From Diphasiastrum complanatum (Eukaryota > Streptophyta > Lycopodiopsida > Lycopodiales > Lycopodiaceae), in the NCBI GenBank assembly GCA_029204225.1, contig CM055113.1:11306234-11370233 (forward strand): a stretch of DNA of 64,000 bases, written 5' to 3'. The notes under the pieces are model-generated. The model searched no databases. It worked only from the letters and a program-made list of their open reading frames with translations, and was not told where the DNA came from. Each line of letters starts with the position of its first letter. The stretch's first letter is position 1. Shown here piece by piece: positions 44,011-55,054 of this stretch. The position numbers and the translations under genes were made by a program.

Positions 44011-44088
44011 TGTTGATGCACCAGGGCTTGCTGTTGTTTGATCTAGTTTCTTTTCGGCAGTTGGGTCTTTTTTTTGTGTCGGGGAGAG

Positions 44089-44527
44089 TTATGGACTTGG
44101 CTCATTACATTCGCCACGTCCATTTACATTTACTTTACTTTATGCATAAGCAGGCCTTGGGCCCTTTTTTATTCACTAGTGAGACTTAGACTATATGGTT
44201 GGCCTTTGGCCTTATTATTCATTATTAGGCCATTTGGACATATTACTGGAGAGTGGGGGCCTTCTTGGAGGGTGCACTATTATCCCTCCCAGTTGGGCCC
44301 TAACCATTGGAAGCTTCCTTTTAGGGCTTCCTCTTGGCTATAAGTAGGGAAACTATGTCATTTGTTATTTAGCTGATGATATTGATCTCTCTCTTTAGCC
44401 TCCTTAATCTCTCTCTTTCCTGCTTTCTAGGGCTAAGTCTTGCTTATGTGCTGCTTTCATAGCTTAAGTCTTGCTTATGTGCTGCTTTCATAGCTTAGCT
44501 GTAGATCAATTGTGGCTTCATCCGTAA
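44089..44527 (+). repeat. gypsy-3b 3' LTR
   Basis: 439 bases, starting TTATGGACTTGGC after the purine tract GGGGAGAG and ending TCCGTAA. It is longer than the gypsy-3a LTR partly because of the tandem duplication at 44435-44496. Confidence 0.8.
44435..44496 (+). repeat. 31-base tandem duplication in the gypsy-3b LTR
   Basis: Two adjacent copies starting AAGTCTTGCTTATGTGC and ending TCATAGCTT, at 44435-44465 and 44466-44496. The gypsy-3a LTR has a single copy. Confidence 0.9.
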
Positions 44528-45427
44528 CTTGTACATCCACTAACCTTTCCAGATGCATAGGGGAAGGTTGATTCCTCTTCTTCATGTGAATCAAAGAATG
44601 AACACTCCAATTCCTCTCACAAGCAACTCCAATGGTCGTGCACTGCTATAGTTGCTTGCCCAATTTGTCCATGAACTCATATAGAAGGCCCAATGTGCAA
44701 CCCTCTTGATTTGTAAGGCATAGGACAATGTAGATAGGATGTAGCCCATGACAACAACAGATCATGCCTCATCCCAAAATGAAGATGAGGGCATGATCAG
44801 CTGGAACCTCCTACCCTTGGGCTCTTGTGATGGCCCTCGTATTTAGAAATTTATCTTCCCACAAATTGTGAGTTGGCGTATCATGCTTGAGTTTGGCTAC
44901 CCACCCGCATTTAATTATCTGTGATCCCATGGGTTGATAATACCAATGAGCATTCTTAGAAACTTGAAGGTAGTTTTTTGTAATGAGATGCATATCTTTT
45001 TGTTACTTGGTCTCTGTTGGTGGTTTCGCAGTATTCTATTATGTGCTTGGTACATTACTTCCAATATGAGATGTCCTTTCTTATATTTAATCAAATTAGT
45101 TAAATGTTGTTGTAGTTTTATCATAACGAATGTAATGGATTCGATGAATTAAGAATATAGGCCTATGAATAACCTTTCCTGTGGATTGAGGTTTGAGTTG
45201 GCATATAAAATTATGTACATTCTCTCTTGAGTCTTGCATTGTAATTGTTTCACTCCTAACCTGAATCTTGAATTAAGTGAAATAATACATTTCAAAGGCT
45301 TGCGAATTTCCTTCTACTACCTTCAAAAGTAGAACCTTTTAGTTCAAAACCATGTTATGAATGTTTTGCAATAATTCGATATTTAAGTCCAATAATGATC
45401 TATTTTGAATTGTTGTGATGTTCTCAG
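44528..45427. other. End of the large intron without recognisable elements
   Basis: No domain or repeat recognised. It ends with the splice acceptor TTCTCAG before exon b. Confidence 0.6.
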
Positions 45428-45484
45428 GTGACATACATGTACTACACGGGACGTCTAGAAGTATTCAATGATAACTTCATGGGG
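45428..45484 (+). CDS. THP1: THP1 exon b
   Basis: 19 codons, VTYMYYTGRLEVFNDNFMG, phase 0 at both ends. Acceptor TTCTCAG, donor GTAGGT. The tyrosine-rich YYTGR motif is a strong family marker; animal PCID2 has a similar YYVGR. Confidence 0.93.
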
Positions 45485-48400
45485 GTAGGTGATTGTATTC
45501 AAGAAAAATTGTTGGGGGAAAAAAAATTCCTTGCTTTATAAATTTAGTGTTGCTGATTGAAAGTGAAAATCAATTGTACCATGAAGTATTTGGTAACCTT
45601 TACTATTCTTACTATCATCACTCTCTTAGTGTTAACAACGGAATTAGGAAACAAAATTGTCTTAGCATGTGGTTATACAAAACTCGAGGCTATCATCGAG
45701 TCAAATCAAGTATGCATGATCAAGAATGTGATGTGAAAACTTTCCATTGTGATCACAGTGATGACATACTTTCAAATACACGATTGTTTCTAAACTTTTG
45801 TGTATTGTCTATTTTTCCTTGCTAGTGTTTACAACTTGAGGTCTTTGACGATGGCTTTCGTTTGTTATGTCGTTTCATCTTCTTATCTGTTCTTGTTTGT
45901 CACCATTTAGGTTTGATTCAATAATGTCTACCCAAGAGAACTTTTTCTTTTTTGCAACCCATCTAGGAAGTTATGCTCCAATTTTAATGAGACAATTAGT
46001 ATGATTGTTGTAAACTTTTTGCATTCGAATGTGTGTTTCATTCTAAGCTTTACCTAATAACTTCGAAGCTCTCTTAAATTAAATTTATGAATTTCGGCAT
46101 GTTTCAATCCAATAGAGAATTTTTAGTCTATCACTGAGTGGGCTTGCAAGATTTCCACGAATTCTCCTCCAAGTATTTGCTGGACAACATGTCACCTGTC
46201 TCCTGGTCTTGGCCACGCAATTTGTCTAGCAAAAGTGCGTTGATTTGCAAGAACAACTTGCACGAAAGTCTGAAAGATGGCTAACTACCTAAGATAGCAC
46301 TTTTGGCTGCATCTTCGTCTTTGGATACCACATATGACATGAGAAGACCTATTAAAAAGCTTTCAAACGGCTCTTTCTAACAAGCTATATATACCTTACC
46401 TAACTTGATGAGAATTGATGCTTGCTTTTTGCCCAAATGACTTTTTTCTACACACTTCATGGAACAAATCCAAGCAACTAAGGTGCCAGCCACCTATGGT
46501 CCTGGGTGTCCCAAACTTTAAAACATCTAAACAATCAGTTCCTTTAATCAATAAATTGTCCCATTAAGTACATAGTCCCTGCATTTGCTTGAGCAGTCAA
46601 TCCCTTCAACTACTAAGCCATTCTACTAGGTAAGCAATACAATGACTATCTATCAGTATAGTCAATTACAGTAAGCAACCAGTCCCTCAATTACTTACAC
46701 ATTCAAACAAGCTAGCCAGCCACACACATGTAAAGTACAATCTGACATGGCAGATTATTATGCAGTGCTTGCACACACCTTATCAAATGCGAGATGCTAT
46801 GACAATCAATAATATGGGAATAATCTCAGGGTATAACTCCTTATGACTAAAAATAAGCACTGATCAAAGAGTACTTCCTACCCTGCAAATAAAAAACCAT
46901 TGCTTGTGTGAAGTAAAATGAATCCTAGACCCATAAGCCCTAAAACTAGAGTATGTTCGTAATGATCGCCTGCCAAAAAAACATTTTCCCATAAAGCAAC
47001 AAAGCACAAGTAGTTGCCACAAGATCTAATTGCAATTTTAAATGAATAATCAAGCTCTATTGATCATGTACATTGCATGCCGAGCCAATCAAAATGGACC
47101 AAGAATACCAAAAGGATGGAAGAGTACCACCATGCTTCCATTATGTCACCCTGCAAGAGCAAGAGTGCTGGAAAAGAACACTTATACTGACATAGAGGTT
47201 CTAGATTGTAGGAAGGATCCTTGAATACCAATGACATCCCAAGCTAGCCAAATCAACCAAGAATATGCCATGTATTAATAATGAAGTGGATCCCAAGGTG
47301 ACTGACGAGATCATGTATAATAGTCACCATCAATAGTACCAAGTGAGCTCTAAAGCACAAATTGGAGCAGTAGGACAGACCGAATGGGAAATCGGACCAA
47401 TACCCAAAACGAAACATTCATAAGAACCAAGTTTTAAGTATACTAGAACAGCTCTGCTTGGAAGAGTTGAATTGAATGAGAAGCCACTGTACAAGTACCG
47501 AAACAATTGCGATATTATTAGAGTCATCAATGCTTCATATGGGTTGGCTGGCTCAGTTGGTTAGCTTGGCATCCAAAGTTTCTTAGGTGCCAGGTTCAAG
47601 CTCCCCTCGAAAACCAAGATGCATCAATGCTTCATAAGAACATTAAGAGTAGTCAATTTATATTGATAGAGAGACAAACTGGTATTTGAGAGTAGACCCA
47701 AAGGTTTGAGTCCCTTTAAAAAGCATTAAGCTTTACTACTACACTTGTTCAAAGAATATCAAATTTCCTGACAAAATTTAGTGTGCTTTATCTTTGCACT
47801 TATTGATGTAAGTCTCGGTTTCTTTTCAATAGAAAAGGTCGTGCTATTACATTATCTTCCGTTTTAGTCTGTGCACCACATCTGAGAAGTCTTACCAACT
47901 TCAAGAAGGCAAGATTTTCAAGACCTTTAAGTGAGAATGAGATTGAAGAGCAGAAGATCAGATTCTAGGTGTTATTGTGCTGATTAATGCTGAAAATTCC
48001 TGGAAATGTTCCCTTGGAAAGTTTTAACCCACACTAGTATAAAGAACACAACTAGTTCATTGTCAGGACAATTTGTACCTGTAAATTATGTGAGTAGACA
48101 TTACACGTGGTCGTATGTAGAGTTTTGAACAAAGTACCCAGAAACTGGTCTTTAAGTCTAGAAACAATTGAAAGCAATTATGCTAATATGTTTACATCAG
48201 TTTCTATTGTGACAGACAAACTCAGCCTATTCACCCACATGTATTCGCTTCTAGACGTGTATAACGGAAGCAAGAATGTAGTATCGATCTATGATAATCA
48301 AGGCATCATGTGAGCTCATTCCCTTTCCAACATAACAAGCTAATGATACTCCTTCGATGCATACAATCATTCAATCATACAAACCACAGCTTTCTTACCT

Positions 48401-48840
48401 TAGTTTGTAGTATCTTCCACCCGAATACTCTTCCACAAAGCTTTGACAGGTCTCCTCTCATCCAAGCAGAGATGGCAGCAGTAGAGAAGCCAGCCAAGAG
48501 AGCAAAAGCAAGAGAGAGAGGGAGAGAGTGAAACTTAGGGTTGTAGTGATCTTCCCTTTTATAGGAATTCCAGTACCCCTTGGTGCACCAGGTGTTAGAA
48601 GATGCTCACTGTTAGATTGAATCCCTATCATGTGCACTGATCATAGCCCCAAAAGACGAAGTTTAAAAAAACTTTTTTGAGGCCATGTTTCTAAGTTTAG
48701 CATAGTAAGGCAACAATATTTGCTATTTTTGATTCTAGTTTCATGATTATGCACATGTTCTTTTTATTCAGCGCACTATTTCTGCAGCCCTTTTATTGTG
48801 AGTCCAGAGTCTATAAGTCATATGACTTTCTGATTGGCAG
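45485..48840 (+). other. THP1 intron of 3.36 kb
   Basis: Donor GTAGGT, acceptor TTGGCAG. Apart from the tRNA-like block (47541-47616) and a promoter-like stretch on the minus strand near 48490-48570, nothing was recognised. Confidence 0.8.
47541..47616 (+). repeat. tRNA-like block, possible SINE head
   Basis: Contains TGGCTCAGTTGG (47549-47560), fitting the RNA polymerase III A box, and GGTTCAAGCTC (47593-47603), close to the B box, 32 bases apart. A full cloverleaf does not fold convincingly: the acceptor and T stems are poor. It is therefore either a tRNA pseudogene or the head of a tRNA-derived SINE. No clear SINE body or A-tail follows. Confidence 0.45.
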
Positions 48841-48902
48841 GCTGAAAAAAAACTCATGTATGCCTTGAGACATTGTCATTCTTCAAAACGGACTAATGTC
48901 AG
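48841..48902 (+). CDS. THP1: THP1 exon c
   Basis: 62 bases, AEKKLMYALRHCHSSKRTNV plus two bases. Acceptor TTGGCAG, donor GTTGGT. It is the helix with the conserved ALxxCH pattern of the PCI region. Confidence 0.93.
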
Positions 48903-49317
48903 GTTGGTCAAAACTTTCAATTGACACCCATTTTAGTGTTTTATTTTGACAAGTGTGATTCAGATCATGATGTGTGTCTCACTGCAACCTGCCTTGGAGA
49001 CTTTCCTAAATCAACGACACTTTCTCTTCACCAGAATAGCATGGAATTATGATTTAGAAAGAAATTGTACTTGCTTGAAGTTTTTAAAATCGGGAGAAAA
49101 GTAGAATCCTTATGTGGGTAATAAAACTTGAGCGCTACTTATTGCAAAACAGAATCAAATGATTGCTTGTGCGATACCCTTTATATGTTAATTTTCAACA
49201 TTTTGGCTTAAATTGGAAAGACTTAAACATATAGAACTTTGTATCTGGTTCTCTTCTGTGAACAGTAGTAGTATTTATATAAGCAGGCTAAACAAAGTAT
49301 TTGCTGCTTTTTTTTAG

Positions 49318-49405
49318 GATGATATTAAAGTACCTTGTTCCAGTCAAACTATCTCTGGGAACTTTACCAAAGGAGTGGCTGCTTCAGAAGTACAATCTTC
49401 GTGAG
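49318..49405 (+). CDS. THP1: THP1 exon d
   Basis: 88 bases; the split codon gives R, then MILKYLVPVKLSLGTLP and LLQKYNLRE. Acceptor TTTTTAG, donor GTATTT. MILKYLVPVKL is one of the most conserved family segments. Confidence 0.94.
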
Positions 49406-52400
49406 GTATTTTAGTGCTCGATTGCCAGTCAACTTTCTAGATCAGGGAATGTAGTAGAGTGTAAAAAGGTTGATTGATAGGAAAGATCTGGATTTCCCAA
49501 GCAACATTGGTAATCAATATGTAATCTATTGCTAGTACCATTTTTTCATAGGCTCTTTTAGAATGTCTGTAAGGCAAATCGCACCTATTTGTGCATTCTG
49601 ATTGGAGATATATATCTAGGCTTATTCACATCAAGTTCTGCATACTATTGAGCAGATCCTTGAACTCAAACACCTAATAAACAGCATTGGGTGGAATAAC
49701 TTGTAGATGGATACGTTGCTTTTATACTGTTGCATTTACTTGATCCTTGCAAAATTCTTGCTCATTTCAAGATTAAGAAGGAACAATTTCGTAGCGAGTC
49801 CTTGTGGTTATTAGGACAGTCTTTGTTTCATAATCAGGACTTTTTGTAGACAATGTTTCTACCTGATGTAGTCTTCCATGATTATTATGATTGATGTTTC
49901 AATAGTCATGTTAATGTTTGAATAGATTCTAACTCGCCTGAGAATGAGTCAGCCAGGGAAAATCTACAAAGTCAAATTCACAGCTATTTGCAGTGTTTTT
50001 GAGAGTGCATACTTGGTTCTTTGTTGTGCCCTCCTTTACATTATTGCGTGTACTTCAAATAAGAAAATCTAAATGAATTGCTGAAAATGCCAAAGAAAGT
50101 AGCTCAATTACTTTTTGGGCACAATAGTTACTTCTAACAACGAATTATCTCCTAATTGTTGAAACTTGGCGTCTAGCTTTAGAAGTTTGAACAATGTAAG
50201 TATAGATATAGTTAAGATTTAAAATCCCTTTATCATACGCATCTGATGCTGTAGATAATCTGACAAGGTCACTTTTGCAGCTTCATAAATTCTTCAGCCA
50301 CAAAGTACCTCTTATATCCTTACTATAACCTGATTACCTCATCTACAAGCATAAAGTTGCTACATGTACACTTTAAATTGAGGCATTGCTAATGTGTATG
50401 GTCATTAAAGCTAGGGGCATGTCAAAGATTTTCCACAAGTTGTGTACTGTAAAATACCAAAAAAATTTCATAGGTCAGAGGTTGAATATTCGAAATACTC
50501 CAATAAGAAATGTAAAAATTGTTGATATTTCACTCAATGTAAATTTCAATATTGAATATAACTTTGAAAGTGAGTTTTTATATATGCCAATATAATTCTT
50601 CAAGTGAATTTTGAAACTCTGAAACAGGCTCAGGCCGCAACCTCCCTTGCAGATGTCTAAAGGAAAAGGAGGTGGGGGGAGACTAGGCTTGGCTAGGCTT
50701 GGATTTTGATTCTATATTACGAGGGGTTTGTATAGGGCAATTTGATTTTGTGATGGGTGTTGAGTTGATAGAGGGAGAATAAAAATTTTTGTTTTTGTAA
50801 ATACTTGTTAGAGGCAGTTACTATTAAAATCTTGCCCATTCAAATTTGACCGTAACCTCATAGCTACTTAAGTTAAATTTGCTCCTCCAGAACCTGATAT
50901 TACAAGGACTATAAAATTTGACTTGACAATTATTGAGTCTGTAAATTTTCCAAAAGTGTGTTTTAAGCCAGGGAACAGGAAAAGAAGGAAGAACAAGAAT
51001 TTGAAAGGCAAAATCTAACTTAGCACAAGATAATGAAAGCCAATCAACTCCTACTGGTAAGCAGAACAAATGTGTTGGGCAAACACCACAAGAATGTCCA
51101 CCAAGGCAAAAAGAGTGGAGAGCGACCTGAGACGAGGTATATAATTTGGAATGGTCTCCAGAAATCTCCTGAGCCTGAGTCACTGGTAGATCGAATCGAA
51201 CCAGCATGTTCTCGGAAACAGAAGAATAGAGCTGCTGGAATCCAGAAGTGCTTGAACAGAAGAATCACCAACCTGAACTGAAACAGTGCAGACAAACCTT
51301 GAATCCAGAGGTAGAAGGCTCTGAGTGACTGACCTCCAATAACCACTCACTCAAACATTTTCCGACAAGGAAGCGAAATGAGATAATAAGTTAACTTGTG
51401 TCTGGTGAACATGAATCTGCAAACTTTTAGGCTTTTGACAATGTAGCACTGTGGCCACATTCGCATCTAGTACAACCTCCAAGATCTCGCTCTTGCTTAG
51501 GCAAATGTTTTCTGAAATTACTTTGAGTCTGTTGGACATCATTCTCTATAGGAACTGATTCATCAGTCCTACTGAAAAGCTTTGGCTTAAAAAGTAACCC
51601 TGAATATGAAAGAAGTAGCGTTCCGATCTTGAGATTTTTTTAAATGAACCATAGAGCCCTCATGCTGAGCCACTAAAACAGCCGCCTGTGAGGTTTGAGG
51701 ACCCAATTGTTGAGTAGTTCACTCTTCTAGACAAATTATTTCTAAGTCTAGGATAAAAGAAAAATACCTTCATATCTTCAGGCATTGATGGCTTAGCCCG
51801 CAGGATTAACTTGGTAGACATAACAAAAAATGATGCCATGGGTTCGTCGACACCCTGTTTCAAACTCTGTAACTGTTGAAGAGCTCTTTTGCAACGTTCA
51901 ATTGTGTAAAAGACCTTAAGGGACTTGATTGCATAGTTTCCGGGCCAGTGCTGAAATCCAAGGGTTGTTGTACATACCATGTAGCAGGGACTCCTTCCAA
52001 AACAGTGCAAACTTCATGAACTCTTCTGTCATTGCTGCAGCTATGATAGTCTCCTCTAACGTTAAAAGTGATCTAACCAAGATATAGTGGACTAGATAAT
52101 GAGTGTTTGGAGGCGCATTGTAAGGATATAATGGCAAGTCCTTTTGTGGAGCACAGTAGAGACTAGCTAGATGAGAGGACGTGCCATTATTTTCTTTCCA
52201 TGGGCTGACAAACTTTACTATAGTACAGTCTCACAAAAATCTGAAAAAATTTATCAACATAATTTCTAAGATTCCATCAATGATTCTATCTGTGAGGGCA
52301 ATGTAATCATAGAATTTCATCCTTGTGCCGTATGTATCTTCAAGATTTCGTCCATGAGAGCTCTTTATTTTGAGAGCTCAGAAATACAGTCAATTAAATC

Positions 52401-53869
52401 TGTAAAACACAATGAGGTCCCATAATTATGCCTTACAAGTACTGGTGGTCCGCAAACCCAATTCGGATGGCTGATTCATGTAAGATTTAAGTTGAGACAC
52501 ACATTATGTCTTTGTGAAGTTAAGCCTTGATCCAAAAGGTCGTGGATCAAGGAGCACATGAGAATGAGAGCGATGATCAAAGTAGAACCAAAACTTGATC
52601 CTGTTGGGAGAATGGGAGAATAGGGCCTGAAAAGCCTGCAGAATAGTACACAAGGACACATCCTCTTCAACCATATCATCACGAACTGTACCAGCCTCCA
52701 TGACGGGCGTCTCCATTAAGTTGACGGTCTCTTTACACCACACCACTCGATTAGCAGAACAGAGAAGAAAAGGCTTTTTCATACTAGGAGTGGATCATCA
52801 CACTAGGTAATCCATTACCTATAATTTATAAAAGTTTGTATCAAAATTTGAGCTTTTTAGTATAGAGCCAATAGCCTTTTGGCGCTTGAGCTGCTATAAA
52901 GTTTAGGTTCTGTGTTAGGTTGCAAAAAAGTTTTACGTCAAATCCCAACGTATTGTTTTGTTCATAGAATATCGTTTCGTGCCAAGAGATACCGAACATT
53001 GGGTTTCCTACTTACGGAACGAGTGCGTATGGACCATAAAACTCACAACTTACAATTTCTGTGATAGTTTTTCCCAGACACGGTGTGCCAGATATAGATC
53101 CATCATTTTTTCAGCATACAGATAGCTTTTAGAGCTACGTTTTTTTGCAAATATATATGTGGTAAAAATAGTTTCTTAAGATTTTCAAGCCACGATATTT
53201 CAAGATCAAGCTACGTTTTTAAGGCATCGTTTTCAAGGTACGTTTCAAGTGATTGATTTTCAAGCGATTGCTTTTCAAGCTCTGGATATTCCCAACAAGA
53301 GCATTTTTACGGTTTCCCATTTGTGTTTAGCTACGGATTTCTACATATTTAGCTAACAGATTTCCAGCAGGCACATTTTTTGGGTTTTCCAGCTACGGAC
53401 AGCGTCTTTGGGATATTTTTAGACAAAAACCCAAAGAAAACCAAAAAATTACGTTTCTAATGTAGTTTTGCAGAATTCTAAAAACGCATAGAACCAGTAC
53501 GGAACGCATTAGTGCGTAGCGGTATTGTAGGCCAAGGAACTATAACTTAACTGCAGAATAAGCTCTTTGGGAAAAAGAAGGTTTTGTTCACATGTCAGGC
53601 ATCAAAACCTCAGTTTGTATTTTATATTTGGTTTGCTACTCTAATATGTCATTAGAGTGCCAATGGACCCGTAGTTCTTTGCTTCTAGGAAGCTTTAGCT
53701 GGTCTCCGACTATAAATTTTCTTTGCTTCCTAAGATTTGCTCAAAATGCTACTTATTTTCCCACAAAAAGGTAGCAAAGTAGAGTTGTTTTATTGTATTA
53801 TTTTGCCATGCCAGTGCAAGAAATTGTGGGCATTGACTGTATATTAAGATGCATGTGTTTTCTTGGCAG
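49406..53869 (+). other. THP1 intron of 4.46 kb
   Basis: Donor GTATTT, acceptor TTGGCAG. It holds a gag relic on the minus strand (about 51650-52140) and a short-repeat stretch near 53170-53290. 49406-51000 and 52790-53160 show nothing recognisable. Confidence 0.8.
51650..52140 (-). pseudogene. Retrotransposon gag relic in intron 4
   Basis: In sense order EEFMKFALFWKESLLHGMYN (frame ending near 51916) and then ERCKRALQQLQSLKQGVDEP, ASFFVMSTKLILRAKPSMPEDMK, FFYPRLRNNLSRRV. This is the capsid-like gag pattern of plant LTR retrotransposons (an LxxLKQG block, MPED and YPRLR). It is unlike the gag of the other elements here. An upstream frame at 52782-52504 may be its N-terminal part. No LTRs were identified. 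Confidence 0.6.
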
Positions 53870-53946
53870 TATCTGAACGTTGTGCGAGCTTTACGAAGGG
53901 GTGATATAAAGCTGCTTCGCCATGCTCTGCATGCTAATGAAGATGG
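53870..53946 (+). CDS. THP1: THP1 exon e
   Basis: 77 bases, YLNVVRALRRGDIKLLRHAL, then HANED plus two bases. Acceptor TTGGCAG, donor GTGAGT. The RxGD...LRxAL pattern is typical of PCI helices in this family. Confidence 0.94.
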
Positions 53947-54367
53947 GTGAGTACCTTGTCCTGCCATGTGGCATCTCTTTGGAGAGCAACTAATGAGCTT
54001 TGGGTATCCAGATTTTGTTTTCCATACCTTCTCTTTTGCCTACAGTGACTAACTAACGTGACACTGTTAAAAGTCTCAGCTCGAACAAAGTAGGCACATT
54101 TCAGTCGGTTGTTTCAAATTTCTCTGCAAAACTGGAGATTGGAATAAGCTGTGTGCAGTTTTTGAAAGTTTCTTTTTGTTGAAAGCATAAATCCCAATAA
54201 AATCAAAGAAATGAACTGCTTTATGCATGAAATTATTGAAGTTGTAACATTTCTGTTTTTTGTTTTCCTTCCAGAGTTAAAGGATCCCAGGCCCATTGAC
54301 AGTAGCAGATTATGTAAATTTTTTTTTCCCATAGATTATGTCATGAGATTTGCACTGTATCGGGCAG

Positions 54368-54442
54368 GTTTTTACGGTCAGGAGTTTACCTGGTTTTGGA
54401 AAAGCTGGAACAGCAAGTTTATCGAAGGCTGATGAAGAAAAT
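54368..54442 (+). CDS. THP1: THP1 exon f
   Basis: 75 bases. The split codon gives G, then FLRSGVYLVLEKLEQQVYRR and LMKK. Acceptor CGGGCAG, donor GTCAGG. The GVYLVLEKL motif is diagnostic. Confidence 0.94.
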
Positions 54443-54560
54443 GTCAGGCTCTTTGTCATTATTTTTGTCGAAGACTGATGGGTAATGTGATTCGGATGTA
54501 CCAACTTCTTGTAGATCCTAGACAGTTAGCTGACTTTGTTTATCAACCGTTTTCCTGCAG

Positions 54561-54666
54561 ACACATCATTCAAAAGCTGAAGGACCCAGCTAGGGCTCAC
54601 CAAATCAAGATGGAGGTCATTGTTAAGGCTTTGAGCTGGCTTGATATTAGTATGGATGTGGAAGAG
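54561..54666 (+). CDS. THP1: THP1 exon g
   Basis: 106 bases. The split codon gives I, then HIIQKLKDPARAHQIKMEVI and VKALSWLDISMDVEE. Acceptor TCCTGCAG, donor GTATGC. DPARAHQ and the following helix lead into the winged-helix region. Confidence 0.94.
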
Positions 54667-54922
54667 GTATGCCAAACTGTATTTAAGTCAATCTGCTGCA
54701 CTGCTGTATAAAGGTTGCTTGAAAGCATTGATATGCTTCTCTAAGTGGCTGATTATACTTAGTGTCACTACACTTCAAGATGATACATTTCCACTGCATC
54801 AATAGAATATTTTCATAAATCTTGTTGTTAGGTCTTATTGTTAGGTCTGTGCACAGGAGCCATGATTGTTTGGATTTAAGTTGGTGTTATGTCCTGAACA
54901 CTATTTCTCTGTGTGCTTACAG

Positions 54923-55054
54923 GTTGAGTGTATAATGGCCATTCTAATACATAAAAATTACATAAAGGGTTACTTCTCTCACAAAAGTAAGGTGGTCGTG
55001 CTTAGCAAGCAAGATCCATTCCCAAAGCTGAACGGACGAGCTAATATTTTGTAG
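54923..55054 (+). CDS. THP1: THP1 terminal exon
   Basis: 132 bases including TAG. VECIMAILIHKNYIKGYFSH, KSKVVVLSKQDPFP and KLNG form the C-terminal winged helix that binds nucleic acid in the TREX-2 structure by family knowledge. The NPFP/DPFP end motif is shared with animal PCID2. Acceptor GCTTACAG. Confidence 0.95.
   Translation, partial: VECIMAILIHKNYIKGYFSHKSKVVVLSKQDPFPKLNGRANIL

Larger units (their letters stand above)
42190..44527 (+). mobile_element. gypsy-3b, pol remnant with 3' LTR
   Basis: Plus-strand fragment: start of the RT region, a large internal deletion, end of RNase H, integrase, a chromodomain-like tail, and 3' LTR (44089-44527). The LTR is the same family as gypsy-3a in the opposite orientation. 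It abuts copia-4 at about 42150-42190. Confidence 0.84.
14700..45427 (+). other. THP1 intron of about 30.7 kb
   Basis: GTAATA donor, TTCTCAG acceptor. It contains gypsy-4 with nested copia-2, LINE-C, LINE-D with nested gypsy-2, copia-3, gypsy-3a, copia-4 and gypsy-3b. No other host exon was recognised inside. Confidence 0.88.
14610..55054 (+). other. THP1: Host gene: THP1/EER5 (PCID2-family) TREX-2 subunit, 3' eight exons
   Basis: Split gene covering 40.4 kb. Exons: 14610-14699, 45428-45484, 48841-48902, 49318-49405, 53870-53946, 54368-54442, 54561-54666 and 54923-55054. All introns are GT-AG, phases agree, and the spliced reading of 687 bases encodes 228 residues plus stop. The product matches the C-terminal part of plant THP1 (EER5 in Arabidopsis) and animal PCID2: nuclear-pore-associated TREX-2 proteins with a PCI fold and C-terminal winged helix that bind Sac3/GANP and Sem1/DSS1 and couple transcription to mRNA export. 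The family is about 400 residues long, so the N-terminal part lies in exons left of the window. Introns in order: about 30.7 kb, 3.4 kb, 415, 4.5 kb, 421, 118 and 256 bases. No disabling change is visible. Confidence 0.92.

Noticed and set aside
45493-45825. 110-codon frame in THP1 intron 2
   Set aside because: Begins after the splice donor of exon b and has no recognisable motif; the exon ends at 45484 by family alignment.
48310-48531. Small basic protein ending in an arginine-rich tail
   Set aside because: The tail is a GAGAG purine run, and the stretch lies in an intron with no supporting evidence.
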